Shown one piece after another: positions 11,001 to 23,840 of a DNA stretch of 64,000 bases. This stretch comes from Hofstenia miamia (lineage: Eukaryota; Xenacoelomorpha; Acoela): contig SCFE01000003.1 in assembly GCA_004352715.1 (NCBI GenBank), forward strand, positions 4,893,109 through 4,957,108, in the 5' to 3' direction. Both the position numbers and the translations under genes were made by a program. The notes under the pieces are model-generated. The model saw only the letters and a list, made by a program, of their open reading frames with translations. It had not been told where the DNA came from and did not search any database. The number at the start of each line of letters is the position of its first letter. The stretch's first letter is position 1.

Positions 11001-11781
11001 CACATGACTACTGCTAAGAAAATTTCCTTGCCACGGAACACTAACTTAGGTATTGAAGCTAGAACTGCTTTAGTTGTAACAGTGTGCTGAAGCAAATATT
11101 CAGTCAATGTGGTTTACATTAACAACATTTTGACTTGTATTCTTCATGGGTTCTTTTGAATTCTCTTGTTCATGCAGGGATTGGAAAAATGAAATAACTT
11201 TTTAAGACTGACTAGCATGGTAGTTTATACAAGTCTCTTCCTATTTTGGAGAACGTGTTCAAAGCTCGCTGTATGACTTAAACGTAAACGTATTTTGGTT
11301 ATTATAAAACCATTTGTACTGTTCTTAAGCTATTTATATTTTCTTAAGCACATTTACAGTGTGTTTACATTTTCTATGGTGTTGAGAATGTATGTTTTTT
11401 GAATTTTTATTTCACAATCTGAAAGTGGAATGGAATGGATATGTTCATGTCCATATGCAAAACTGATTATGGCTAACCTTTTGTTTAAACTTGAAGAATA
11501 GAACAAATGAAATAGGTCGAAAATATAGACTTTGTGTCACACTTGTAATGGCTGAGATTCAAGAGTTACATTTACACAGAAAACACAAATCTCTTATTCA
11601 AATAAATATTTCAAAAAAATGTAGAAAGAGATAGACTGACTGCATTGTAAATTTAGAAAATGAGTGGAAAATTCAATGAACGCAACATCTGTAAAATGGT
11701 CAGTTTGCTGACCTCTGAGAAAAAGTATTCGGAGGGGGGGGGGTGCATCACCCCCATCACCCCCGGTTAGCTGGGCCTCTG
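8078..11781. mobile_element. hAT element with 8-bp target-site duplication
   Basis: The left terminus CAGGGGCCCAGC (8,078) and the reverse complement of the right terminus CAGAGGCCCAGC match at 11 of 12 positions. Both are followed by G-rich subterminal sequence (GGGGGTG). The flanking octamers CATACTAG (8,070-8,077) and CATACTGG (11,782-11,789) agree at 7 of 8, the 8-bp duplication diagnostic of hAT transposition. No transposase domain was recognised inside, so it is probably non-autonomous. An internal 785-bp near-identical repeat separated by one N inflates the length; without it the element is about 2.9 kb. Short minus-strand frames inside (9,007-9,234; 10,121-10,321 and its duplicate) are not recognisable. 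Confidence 0.8.
9899..11469 (+). repeat. 785-bp direct duplication with a single N at the join
   Basis: Copy 1 (9,899-10,683) and copy 2 (10,685-11,469) appear identical except for one substitution (A at about 9,944, T at about 10,730). They are separated only by an N at 10,684. This is the pattern left when two overlapping contig ends are scaffolded as if a gap lay between them. A true recent tandem duplication is possible but less likely. Confidence 0.9.
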
Positions 11782-11789
11782 CATACTGG

Positions 11790-13732
11790 ATATCATTAAC
11801 TTCACAAGAAATAGCATTTGTCCTGTAACGTTGGCAAAATCAAATCATGCACGGCCACAACATAGTCTGTTGGAAGAAGTTTCTCACTCTTGACTAAGCT
11901 GCTTTGTAAGGATGGAAATTTCCAGTTTAAAAAATTGAAAATATTTTGTTTTTCACTTTAATAATTAAACGATTGGTATATTGCACCTTCCCTACCTCTA
12001 TTGGTGGTTTTCATTTTGCACCCCACAAAGATTTAAGCTTCCGTTTATGTAATAGAAAGACACAAACAATTGCACAAATTTTACTTTTGTAGAATGATTT
12101 TTTCTTTAATACACTATATTATCAACTCAATTTTTAAACAATTATTCATTTATGGTATTTGAATTACAATACAGTAAGTGGCTATGCTTAGAATAACTCC
12201 ATACCTCATTATTTATTATCTTAACTTCATTGATCAGCTTTGAAATCGGAAAAATTCTTGGGGCGCAAAATGCACCCTAAACCATCTTCTTACTAGTAAA
12301 AAAGTAAACGACGACGAAGTGTTAACCCAAAATGAATTCAAAATTTTAAATTAGTTAAGTAAAAAAACTTGCGGTATTCGGTCAACCTTGTGTGGCCATA
12401 GTCACAACACCAATGACTAAAATTCTATTTCAATTGGTTTTGCCACGCAATTGGAACAATAATAAATCTTTTGCTTCGTAAATAATAAGTTTAAGTGAGA
12501 GAATAACTGATCTAAATATAGATTTATAACGTCAGACTTGATATTAAATTACATTCAAAAATTATAAATTCTAAAAATGAACTTGACATAGCCTTCGACG
12601 ACATATTCACAACATACTTAAATACGTTCAAAAACGGTTGTTTCCTAAAAAACATTCTATTTTTCATCTAGAATTTTCAAAGCATTTTTCAGTTTATTCA
12701 TTTTAATTCGGAATATTTACTCAAAATTATGTATCCATGGGTACTTACTCAATAGGGTAGACATTCCTATTGCAGTGAGGTTATTCAATAAGAAGTATCA
12801 TTTTGAATAAATACTTACAAATAATTATATTGTATGCGGCATATCGAATCATTTAAAAATACATTGACTAAATTTTTGCTTGTTAATTACTTTGATTCAC
12901 ACTTTTGTATTGAAAGAATTTTGATTGGACATTTCCTAAGATTGATACTAAAACAATACTTGAATTTGTGTTTGTACGAAGCAGAACGCGCTTCAATACT
13001 TCCAACGTTTTCTCATTGCAATGCACACTGTTTAAAATTTAATGAAGAAATTAAGAAAGTATTTATTTTATACTTCTTTCTGTTCTTAAATTCACACTTT
13101 TGTAGAATTTGAGAAAAACTGACATGCTTGATATTCGATTTTTTTAAATAAGTGCTCGTAAAAAGCTATAAACTGCTAAAGAAAACTTTGAGTTCTCATT
13201 ACATCAACTCTTTAATGAGAAACACATATTTTAATAAAATGAGATATTCTTTGCCTTGCATTGAGCTGATGTGGAAACAGTACATTGCCGTACATATCAT
13301 TTAGCCAACAAAGGTGAAAATTTATAAAGCTTGTTTTGTAATATATATAGATTGCAAGCTTTCGAGCAAATTTTGAAGCGTTTAAATATTTGCTAAATCC
13401 AAATTTGCAAAGAAGTGAATTCTTGTAGGCAAGAAAATTTAGGAGATTAATCCATGACAAAAATTGTTTTTGAATTGCCATGTACTTTGCCCACACATGC
13501 TTATTTTTTGATAGAAATTTTGCACTGTTTTGGTTTTGAGTGTTGATGAAATCTTTGAGTTTTCAGTATTTATAATTTATCAAAGAAAGCAAATTCCTCA
13601 GGTGAAGTACATTAAATCGTACATATACTTTAATATATCTTAGAGGTGATAATTACACACACAAAAACGCATATAAGTACAAGTTGAAAAGCCAACTCGA
13701 CGATAACGAAAATATATTAAGCGATCAATTCA

Positions 13733-13769
<37 letters not shown>

Positions 13770-16390
13770 TTATTTATTTATTTATATCTCCCGCTAAGTG
13801 TTTTTTAAAAACCTCATCTTAACCGCGTTTCAAAACATAAATTTTTGAAATTTCGCAGGGCTCTTTAATTTACCTACCCCCATGTTAAATATATTTAAGT
13901 TCCAGTGAATACTGCGGGAGCAATTGCCAAAAAATAGGGTTTTTTGGGAAAAAGTGCGATTCCCGCTAAATGCCTTAGAAATTTCGGACCATTTCCCGCC
14001 AAATGTAAAGTTTTTGCATTTTCCATAGCAAAAAGCTGGAAATATAAATATATATATATATAAATATTCATATATATATATATATATATATATAACTACA
14101 TATATATAAATATCAAAATTGCGAATTGCTAGAAATATAGTCATAATAGTTTGAAATTTGCATTATGAACCAACTCATTTGTTACAGTGTTCTACTTTAT
14201 AGATTCAACGAAAAGTTTTTTTAAATTTTAGCAACACTTATAATTTGCTTCGAAGTTTTAGACTGGAATTTGCATGATCTTACAAAAACTTTAAAGTTTA
14301 GTTTGGTTTCGTTTCCATGGATCACAATATAAAATTAATTACATCAAATTTGACATTGATATTCTAAGTTCAATCAAATCACTACAAAGTTTGTATCCCA
14401 ATTCCTTATTAAGTTTGAAAAAATCATCACTTGATCGCCTTGGACATTCATGAGTTTTTTGGACACAATTACATCAACATAGTTTATCCATGCTATCAAC
14501 ATTTTTTCTTGAGTTGCAAAGTTGAACAATATTTTGTGAAAATGTATAATTATTTGATAACTGGCTTTGATATCTTGTCCCAACAAGAACTCATATTTCT
14601 TCATGAATACCCTTTGCAGCATCATGGATTGCAAAAATAGGTTTTGTCGAATTGTGCCAATATAAGTTTTAGATAAGCTATTGCAAAGTTTTCCACTAAA
14701 AGTAATTATCATTAGTAACATTTCTTCCCTTTGCAACATATGTTACTAGAAGACTCATTAATTTTTTCCGGAGAAAGTTCAACATTCAGATATATCACTC
14801 CACAAAAGATCTTTCCCAGTGCATAATATGTATCGAAGTAATATGAATATTGGAATTTTTAGCTGGAGCTTCACATATTTATTGCATTTGGAAGTACATA
14901 AATTCACCTTTAACATAGCTAGTCATGTAGAACANGCAACAGTTAATTAAGGGGATAAATTTGTTTACTTTTTACAAACGAGTTTTCATAATTTAGATTC
15001 TAGTTTATTGAATTTTTTCAAAGGAATAGGAAAATTTTAGCAGTATCGTATTGTTGATATGCCTTCGAGGAATTGCCTATTTACATTTTTATTAATTCTA
15101 ACAAATATGGACATTTTCATTCAATTTTCTTTGCAGAAGCAACATTTGGATGATAAAAATCTATAGGCTCAAGTGATCTGCTAGATTTTTAGATTATATT
15201 TAATAATGTAATTTTATGTTCCAGTAGATAAAATTTTATTGCACCCAATTGTAATTTGCTTTATTATTATTATCGCTAATTTTATTATATATTTATTAAT
15301 TAATGTGTATATAAAACACTTAGATGGCTATATTTAAAGAATTGGTATTCTAATGCACAAAACCCCTTCGTAAAATTTGAAGATGTTAAGCCAATTTTTG
15401 ACAGCGCCAATAAAACTAAAAGTACGTAAAATTGCACCTCAACATATTCGTATTAATAATGATCAAATTGCCCTAAAATCTGTGAGGTAGCTCCTTTTAA
15501 CATAGAATATTAAATACACATAGTGATATTGCATATTGTTATATTTTTTACAGCAAAATATGCCATTTCTTTTAAGAAAGAAGGTAAGATGAGAAAATTT
15601 TGAACATTACAACAACTTTCTCGTATTGATAGTCACATTTATTTATTCAAATTTTGGTGTAGCTCCTTAAAAAATTAAATCTGATTCAATAACAAAATTT
15701 GATGGGCTATATTGTGACAATATATTTTTAGATGTACAATTTTTGTGAATTTTATATTCAAAGCGGGATTTTAGACAGACACCAGTGTAAAATATATAAT
15801 ATTTTATAGGCAGATTTTTAAAAACCTCTATAGTTTACATAAAATTTAATTAACTATTAAGTAAGTTAACGTAGACTATGGATGATATTTTCTCTGAAGA
15901 AATTTAATTTAAGAGAAGAAGCTAAGGAATTGACATTGCAACACAAAAGAGCTCATTAACGGTCATTAAGACACCAAAGTAAATTTGTACTTAACAAATG
16001 TGGTACCAGTTTTTTAGAACTTAGATATCAAAATATTTAAAATAAATTGCAAATGGTGAAAACGAGGTAATGATTTTTTAAAATACTGCAAATTTAACAA
16101 TATTTAACTTTGTTAAACTTGTTGCAAAACATCTTAACTTTATTGCTAACAGCTATAAATGTACTTAGTGCATTTTTTGTAATATTAAACACGTCCAGAC
16201 ATATATTTGTAAATAACAATTAAAGATCTTGGGATAGACAAGTAGAGAAATTCAGAATTTCCTTCTGAGAGAGAGAAGAGAATAATTGCAATTTTACAGT
16301 CAGAAATATTGGCCCCTAAATTATGAATTAAATAATAACGAATAAAGAAAGTCTTTCAATAGTTTTGATGTATTAATATAAAGACCATAC
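11790..16390. other. AT-rich stretch with (TA)n tracts, no supported gene
   Basis: The stretch holds (TA)n-(TTTA)n at 13,736-13,786, broken (TA)n at 14,046-14,107 and a lone N at 14,935. The longest frame (minus, 14,374-14,739, 121 codons) has ordinary amino-acid composition but no recognised domain or splice context. A short acceptor-to-donor segment at 15,554-15,585 (TTACAG ... GTAAGA) could be a micro-exon, with nothing to confirm it. Confidence 0.4.
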
Positions 16391-16894
16391 CAGAGTTGTA
16401 AATGAGTCAGATCGACTCTAAGCCATGCATGTATGTTTAGAGCTAAAGAAAATTAGATCGGGTCGTTTCGCAGATGCTAAATGTTATGATTGGGTCGGTT
16501 CAGGTCGGGTCACTTTAAAAAATATTATGTGTCATCATTGGTGTTAATAGAAAACGTAAACATTAGTAATATAAATAATATGGATAATTGACATGCCGGG
16601 GTGGTATGAGGCAATATATAGGGCCTTGCAATAAATAATTAAAAATGCATATAGTATATTTTTCAAATAAAATTTATTGCAATAGAAAGAAATTTGTTCT
16701 TTATTAGACCATCCTTATCAGAAAATGAGCGTCATAACAGCTTTGGAAGCTTCACCGCTACAAAACTAAGAAATAGTTTACAATTCGAAACTGTTGAGAT
16801 ACTCATGTTTCTGAAAATCAACGGAATATTTAGGGAAAATTATTTGCATCTTCTATCGCAGGGCATGGTCGAGTTGGGTCAGAATTTCAATTCT
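16391..16894 (+). mobile_element. Decayed hAT deletion derivative, CAGAGTTG family
   Basis: The left end CAGAGTTG at 16,391 equals the first 8 bp of the better-preserved element at 23,841. The right end, reverse complemented, reads TAGAATTGAAATT near 16,894 and matches CAGAGTTGGAATT of that element's right end at 10 of 13. Subterminal GGGTCGGG-like motifs (16,460-16,515 and 16,868-16,880) also recur there. A remnant of the transposase C-terminus lies near the right end. I could not find a matching 8-bp duplication, so the boundaries are approximate. Confidence 0.5.
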
Positions 16895-16900
16895 ATATAG
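16694..16900 (+). pseudogene. hAT transposase C-terminal dimerisation fragment
   Basis: The open frame contains SFGSFTATKLRNSLQFETVE followed by ILMFLKING. This follows the hAT C-terminal dimerisation pattern: a Ser/Phe-rich stretch, then R-N-x-L, then E-x-V-E-x-L-x-F-L-K. Only this end survives. Upstream sequence within the element carries stops and no DDE-domain blocks. Its plus orientation and nearness to the right end are what a deletion derivative of an autonomous hAT would show. Confidence 0.55.
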
Positions 16901-17899
16901 GTCGAATAAATACCATCTTTGAATAATTTGCAAGCGTTGTCAATCTTGACACTGATGCAATTACGAAACAACGAAATTTGTTTCATCTCCTGTAGATGAA
17001 CAAAAAACTTCTTCTGGGTTGACAGTAATATTCAAACTACAAAATGAAACAAACTTTACATTGAATGAATTCAGCTTGCATGACAAGCTAATAAAGATGT
17101 ATAGAGATGCCAAAATCTATATATATATATATATAATCTCCAAAAGAACGAAAATCTATGAATTATGCTAGAAAAAGGAATTCAACTGCTTGAGGCAACT
17201 GTATTAAGTGACATACAGTACAATATTGAACATTTTGTCGATCTCTGCTTTATTATATAATCATTTCTGAATTCATGACATAGGGAGATATGGGGAAGAT
17301 AAACTGTTACATCACAAAACTCATGGAACTGTTACGAACTTAAACTTTTGAGGTGTTTCAAGTTATTTCAAGTTCTCAAAAGATCTTTAAAATTTGCACT
17401 ATAATTAGAAAAGTTCAATTTGATTCTTCAAGGAATTCCATAGGATTATATGGTTTGATAAAATTGTGTTAAAAGAACAAAGTTATATCTGTCTTCCATT
17501 AATCCTTTACATTCTGAAAGAATAAAATTACTCAACTTAAATGACCAAGGAAATTCATATTTCATGGTCAATTTTCAATAATTCCATTCTAATTAGAAGA
17601 GAACAGTTGTAATGATATGCTTAAGAAATCCAAACTTAACTTTTTCTAATTATAGTGATACTTTTAGAAAATCTCATGTGAACTTGAAAGATATTTATAT
17701 TTTAAATTGGTAACAGTTGCATGGAAAGCTAGCTGTAAAACTTGTCATCTACAATTTCACACCACACTTTTGCAAGATGATTAATTCTAGACAGAAATAA
17801 TAATTTTAACAGATTTTCGATATATTGGAGACATGCAACATTCTTTGAATGAGCTAGTTACATCAAATATAAAGAAATGATATCATTTGTATATACATT
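16901..17899. other. AT-rich stretch, nothing recognised
   Basis: The only visible structure is a short (TA)n run near 17,118-17,136. Confidence 0.4.
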
Positions 17900-18461
17900 G
17901 ACATATATATATATATATATATATAAATATATATATATATACATGTATATATATGTATATGTATATACTACAATATCCAATATAGTCCCCACCTCAGGTA
18001 CAAATAATTTTATAAATAACATTGGAGTTATCGGAGATTTTCGTCATTGACTTTAAATCCAGACGTTGATTATGCTTTTGTATTGTATATAGAAATCCTA
18101 CGATTTCCTCTATATTCTATTCTTGGTACCCAATATATATATATATATATGTATATATGTATATATATGTATATATTACGTTTTTTCTCTATTCAAAATT
18201 TTTCGATTATCTCTTGATTTTGTTGTTAATTTTCCTTCCATTGTTTCGTTAATGCATTTATTCATAAAATTATTTAAATATGCGTTCTTCTCTTGTTAAG
18301 CTTAAAGAATTACCTATGGCTAAGGCATCTTTTTGTAAATATAATTTTCCCTTAAATCCCATTAATGAATTTTTTTTTGCTGATAATGATAGTATCTTAG
18401 TTGTTTCGTAATTTAGATCATATATAATTTGTAGAAGACAAAATGTACTAGGAACTTGCAC

Positions 18462-18499
<38 letters not shown>

Positions 18500-18560
18500 G
18501 CAAGNNNNNNNNNNNNNNNNNNNNNNNNNNNNNNNNNNNNNNNNNNNNNNNNNNNNNNNN

Positions 18561-18594
<34 letters not shown>

Positions 18595-18798
18595 CTTAGC
18601 GCCAGTCATCAATTAATATGAAGAAAGTAGTGTTAACAAGCCTATGTTTTTTAAGCTTAGATATTGTAGGTAAGGAATACACAAAAAATAGAATAAATTC
18701 GAGTGAAAAAATACTTTGTGTATATTACTTCTTAAATTGGGAAAATACGTACATCTTACTAAGTGCCATATATACGCATCACCAAATTACTTAGCGCC

Positions 18799-18832
<34 letters not shown>
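17900..18832. repeat. Cluster of (TA)n tracts with gap and hairpin
   Basis: (TA)n tracts lie at 17,902-17,970, 18,131-18,176, 18,466-18,494, 18,561-18,590 and 18,800-18,830. At 18,455-18,504 a 9-bp perfect inverted repeat (CTTGCACTT/AAGTGCAAG) flanks a (TA)n core. The string ACTTAGCGCCAG occurs twice (about 18,594 and 18,788), each time beside a (TA)n tract. Confidence 0.85.
18505..18560. other. Assembly gap (56 N)
   Basis: A run of N lies inside a (TA)n region, starting at the last base of the right hairpin arm. Frames that cross it are meaningless. Confidence 0.99.
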
Positions 18833-18833
<1 letters not shown>

Positions 18834-21800
18834 TGTGCCTTTAAACAAGGATGTGTAATGCGCATTGTGTGTTTATCCTTAAATAGGCCAATAATATAAG
18901 TCCTAGTATTATTTGGAAAAAATACTATCAAAAAGGTGCGTTTTGAGGGCCATCTTATAAAAAAATAATTGCCAAATGCACAAAATATTGAATTTGTACC
19001 TATATACCTAATAAAATAATGCTATTAATAATAGCAATTTGTGATAAATTAATAAAGAGAGAAAGGAAATATAGTGCTTTCAAATATTTTACAATTCAAG
19101 TAGTACAAATGAATAATACGTATACATATCGCTTGTCTAAGTGTGCACAATGATACAATGATATTTTCGAATTACTTGATTACATGCAGATTAATTGAAC
19201 TTTCTGTTTTGTTAATGGATTGACAAACATCAAATACTTAGCTCCTCTTGTAATATCATTTACACAAAGTGTAAAGAAATCATGCCACGAATATTTCTGT
19301 TAGGCAATACTGACTCTATTAAACTACTGCGTTTATTGGTATTTAAGTTATTTCTTTAATGTTTTTACCCCTTGCAACACGTTCTTATTGGTACCGTGGT
19401 CAATTTTATTGGGTCTATGTAAAAAACAGTTCTTACGTACATGCATATTGATGGACATGGCAGCACATAAGGCAGAAGTGCTAATTACAACCAAAGTCGT
19501 TAGGAATGCTTTTTGATTTTCCTAAAACTGTTGAGTTTCATGAAACCAGAGGCAAACCAGTAGTATTCAGCGACTACTGAACATTAGGTGATGCATGAAT
19601 ATATAAAATAGATTTTATAATTTTTGCTTTTGCTAAAAGTGGCTATAAACATTAAATTCAATAAATCTAAAATATGCGAATGTAACTTAAAATGTAACCG
19701 ACTTAATTGACATCGTGAGCGCCTAAAATTAAAAACTACGTTCAAAACAAGTACCATCAAAAAACCAATAGGAACATGTAATGTCAGGAATAAAAAATCA
19801 TTTATATTTTAATAGAATTTTCAAATCAATTTCTAATCCACAGGAAATGTGGGTTTTCAAAACGTATTTTTTGAGATTTTCAACAGCATTAATGGTTTGA
19901 CTTTGTCAATTAACTGAAAAAACAACCTCAGTCAAACCAAAACCAACCTAGTTAAATTCATCCTTAATAAGAATATAAAGTAAGCCAATCCAATAAATAT
20001 CACGCGTCTTCGTCAAGCTTCTCCATCAAAATTGGGAAATGTAATATGATTCAGGTTTCACTTCACACCTGTAATTTTTTTCTAGTTCAAATACTTTCAC
20101 TAAAACTGCTTGAAGTTCATTACTATAAATGAACTAGAGCCAAGAATTGTTGTTATAAAGCTGTACCAGACACACAAACTTGTTTCTTAAAAGAAAAAAG
20201 TTGTCAAAAATAGTCCAAATATTTTATTTTTAGGATATTCCAGAACAAATTACTCTTGTGTTCCCTTGTTTGTTAACAGAATTTCGCACAAATGTTTGGA
20301 TGGATCACAATTAAAATATCTCAATATAGCTCCGAGGATATGGAAGAACCAATGAAATTTTCAGACGAATCTGGTTCGTCATCTGAATGCGATAATGAAA
20401 AAATCTTTACTCTGACTGTTTCATATTTTGTGTATAACAGTAAGCAATTGAAAGTTCCAAAGATGGAAATTTGTAAGAATATAAATTTCTGGTTTATAAC
20501 TTCTGTGCAATGTCGCCCTGCTTCTGTGATATTCCTTGTGTGTTTGGAAGGATTTGCCTTGTTCTACTGAGTCATAATCAAGCAGTTCGGCAAATTTTTC
20601 AGTAACTCGACCATGTCAATTTCTGCTTAATGTTAAGGAATTTGAATTTGCAAATAGTATTCTTGAGTATTGTAGCAGGGAGGATTTTAAAACAAAATTC
20701 ATGGTGAAATTAGGTAACGACCTTCATTCACAACCATAAATATCAAATTATATTCAACCAAGCACACGCAATGCGCATTTGTGTACTGGTTTCTTTGGTG
20801 TTGATTACCTAGCCAATCTGTAGCCAATATAACCAAATTCGAAATTGAGAGGGTTTGAATTACCAGCTCCATGTTTTCTAGCTTTGCTGAAGATCAGAGT
20901 ATTTATATTAAGCAGGGTTTGAAAATTCTGAGAAATACGAATAATTGCAATTAATTAATTGTCAAGTACTTCATCAAAAACAATACATTCAATTACATTC
21001 ATCAATAGATGTGTTCCTAGTTCATGATTAAAGATTGAGTTTTTTTGAAAATGTGAACAAGCAGTTTTCTTTTTAATATAGGGCTCATAACTCTGAAAAA
21101 TCAATACAATAGAGAATTGCCTCAACCTTCATTTAGCTTTGCAGATCTGCTTTAAGGTGAACCACTGTAGGAGCCATCATATCTCACTTTGCGCATTGTG
21201 ATCCTTAATGAGGCTTGGACGGTGTACCTGTGGAAAAATAGTTGAGATTAGCAGATAACCTCATTCGATTTAGAAATTATGATTATCTGAGACTTAATTA
21301 TAGAGATAATTTGAATGAATTTTCATCAAAAAACAGCTGAAGTCTTCAAGTACATCAAGTACTGCAATGCAACTTTTTACAAATGTTTACCATTTCAATT
21401 TGAAAATTTACTAACAAACTTGGAGAAAATTGTTTGAAAATATGACACTTTTAAAAGACAATCTGTTTAAGGATTATCACTAAATGAGACTTTTGAAATT
21501 TTTTTATTTTGAGGGAAAAATTTTTAATTCACTAATGTTTTTTTTAATCTAGCTCAATTTACACATTTGAATATATTATATTGTCCAAGCTATTAGTAAC
21601 ATGTTTAAAGTCCAAAGTCCTTCAAAAGTAAAAACAAAAACAGGTTTTCTTCTGTAACCAAGTAAATTTTCTTAAGTCCAGAATCTGGTGCTACTATTTT
21701 GTTTGCAGCATTTCTTTCATAATTCTTCAGAGTATTCATATGCTAAATTTGAAACGTACGTTATGTGTATTGACATTAACAAAACTGAGAATGTATATTG

Positions 21801-23832
21801 ATATGCTATACTATTTTGCACTTAAATTTTGGGAAGAAATTTTCAGCTTACTTTTTTTTCTGAAATTTCAATTTGTAGCCAATAGCTTTCAATTGGCGGG
21901 TTTTAGCCCGCCCGTAGTCCGCTCGAGCCATGAGCCACCGGCCGACATCTGGCCGGCCCGCACCCCACTACTATGAACCCATTAAGATTACATTATGACA
22001 GAATTTCTAGGCACTTTCTTGCACTTACAAGCGTTTATTAAATTTCATAAATGCCGTATATAAGTCATATGAATGACTTCAAAAAACTTATTTTTAATGA
22101 TTGTACATCTATTTTGTTCATTCTATTTTATGAATTTTTTTCAAAAGGATTATATATAGCTATGAATTCCACGTAAGCATCATATGAATTGGGGATATTA
22201 ACTACAGTAAGTGAAGTAAAAACGCAGTATGTGTAGTCTATAATTCTTTCATTAGATTAATGAAATTTTGTCTACAATTAAAATAAATAATATGATTTCA
22301 TGACATGATGTATCATTCAGGGCTTAGTTTGCTACACAGAAAATCCTTTTGGTTGCTGTTACAATTAATCCAAATATTTGGAAAAAAAGTCGGAGTAAAA
22401 ATTACACATTGCGTTCTCTTGCATATGCATCACAAATATTGTATTTGAGTTTTCTTTGAAATTCAAAAATTTGTAGTTCTAGAAAGATGTCAAGTCTCCC
22501 AAAAAGCACTTAAAGCCATGCTAGCCATGCTACAGCAATCTGGCCGTAGAGAAAAATTAAATATATTAAAATGGTTATACCTTTTGATAGGGCGATTGTA
22601 TGTACTTCATTTTGGGCGTATCAGAAGTACAATGGTCATAGTCATATTTGCTCAACACTAACTGCCTAGAAAGGAAGTCATTTAAAAAAGTATTTTTGTA
22701 AGAGACCTCTGAATCCTTCAAACTATATACGATACACGTGCCATTTGTTTAATTGGATGTTTACATAATAATGGGCCTGACATTATTGGGATGAGCCCCT
22801 TTGTGTAATTTATTTCTTTCACTTGTTTATTAGGTAAATTTAACCTGCAAATCCGAGGAGCCATTTGGAAAAAAATGACTTGGTGACCAAATGACAAATT
22901 TTTGACCTGCTGACAGCTTTGTAACTCTGCTTGTTGATATGCTGCAGTTTAAGCTTTCGCTAACATATGAAGCAAGTTGCTCTTACAAGATAAGAAACAT
23001 CTTAAACAGAGAAAGTGAATCAATATTTAATTGAGTAAAATTAAGAATAAAATAATCCTCATCATTCCTCAAAATATTTTCATATTGATTGCTACAAAAA
23101 AGTAATAGTAAGCAGCAATCCAATTTTTGTGGAAATTTTCTTCGACTAATATAACCATCTACTTGTCGCTGTTTACCAGGTTAGTTGCTGCTCTTAAGCG
23201 CTTTTGACTTCCTAATTACTCGAAAATTAAGAATGGTGAGAACTTAAACTTTTTAAAAAAATTTGAATTGAAAATATAAAACTTCACCTAAGAAAACGAG
23301 ATTTTTGCATCAAGAGCAAAATTGTGTATTTTAATATCACTGATTGTTATAACCGACCCAATACTTATGTTATGAACACAACATCTTTAAAAAGTAAGGA
23401 CCTTCACATCCTGTAGCAGAATCACTTTCACAAATCATGACTTTCTGTCGATTTTTTGACAAAGGAATAAAAAACGGATGATTTTTTCTCTGACATATAA
23501 AACTTGTCCATTGAACAAGATTTCTTTCCAATCAAATCAATCTAATTTCGAATTTTTGGAATCTTTCAATTGGCATCAAATTTGAATCCAATCTAATTTT
23601 GACCTCACTAATCTAAATTTTATCTTCAACATACATACTATGGTTTTTATTTTGTTAGTGGAATTTAATTACCTAAAATCAAATAAATTAACAATAGTTT
23701 TACTTATTTTCATAAAAATTTAGTTGATAAAGTTAATCAGAACATGTTATTAACTTTATGCTTTGTGTCACTTGAATTTTACAAAGCCTTGGTTTAACTT
23801 CTAAAGGGAAGGTGTTAATAATTTGGAAATAC
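18833..23832. other. AT-rich stretch, no supported gene
   Basis: Candidate frames were considered (for example plus 20,292-20,570, with an acidic SSEDMEEP...SGSSSECDNE stretch), but none has domains, splice signals or recognisable homology. The one structured feature is the GC-rich patch at 21,896-21,972. Confidence 0.4.
21896..21972. repeat. GC-rich repeat-end-like patch
   Basis: About 75 bp of strongly GC-rich sequence (for example ACCGGCCGACATCTGGCCGG, with inverted GGCCGG motifs) sits in sequence otherwise near 30% GC. Such patches are typical of the subterminal regions of hAT-like elements, and CCCGCACCCCACTA at its right edge could be a terminus. No partner end was found, so this is only a suggestion. 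Confidence 0.35.
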
Positions 23833-23840
23833 TTACTCCT

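Noticed and set aside
10121-11107. Two identical 66-residue proteins as evidence of a gene family
   Set aside because: They lie in the probable assembly duplication inside a hAT element and show no domain.
13736-14110. (TA)n and (TTTA)n tracts as centromere or origin signals
   Set aside because: Equivalent tracts occur throughout the window and have no further organisation.
14374-14739. 121-codon minus frame
   Set aside because: It has no recognisable domain, no signal peptide, no splice context and no known relatives, and it is within the range expected by chance in 64 kb.
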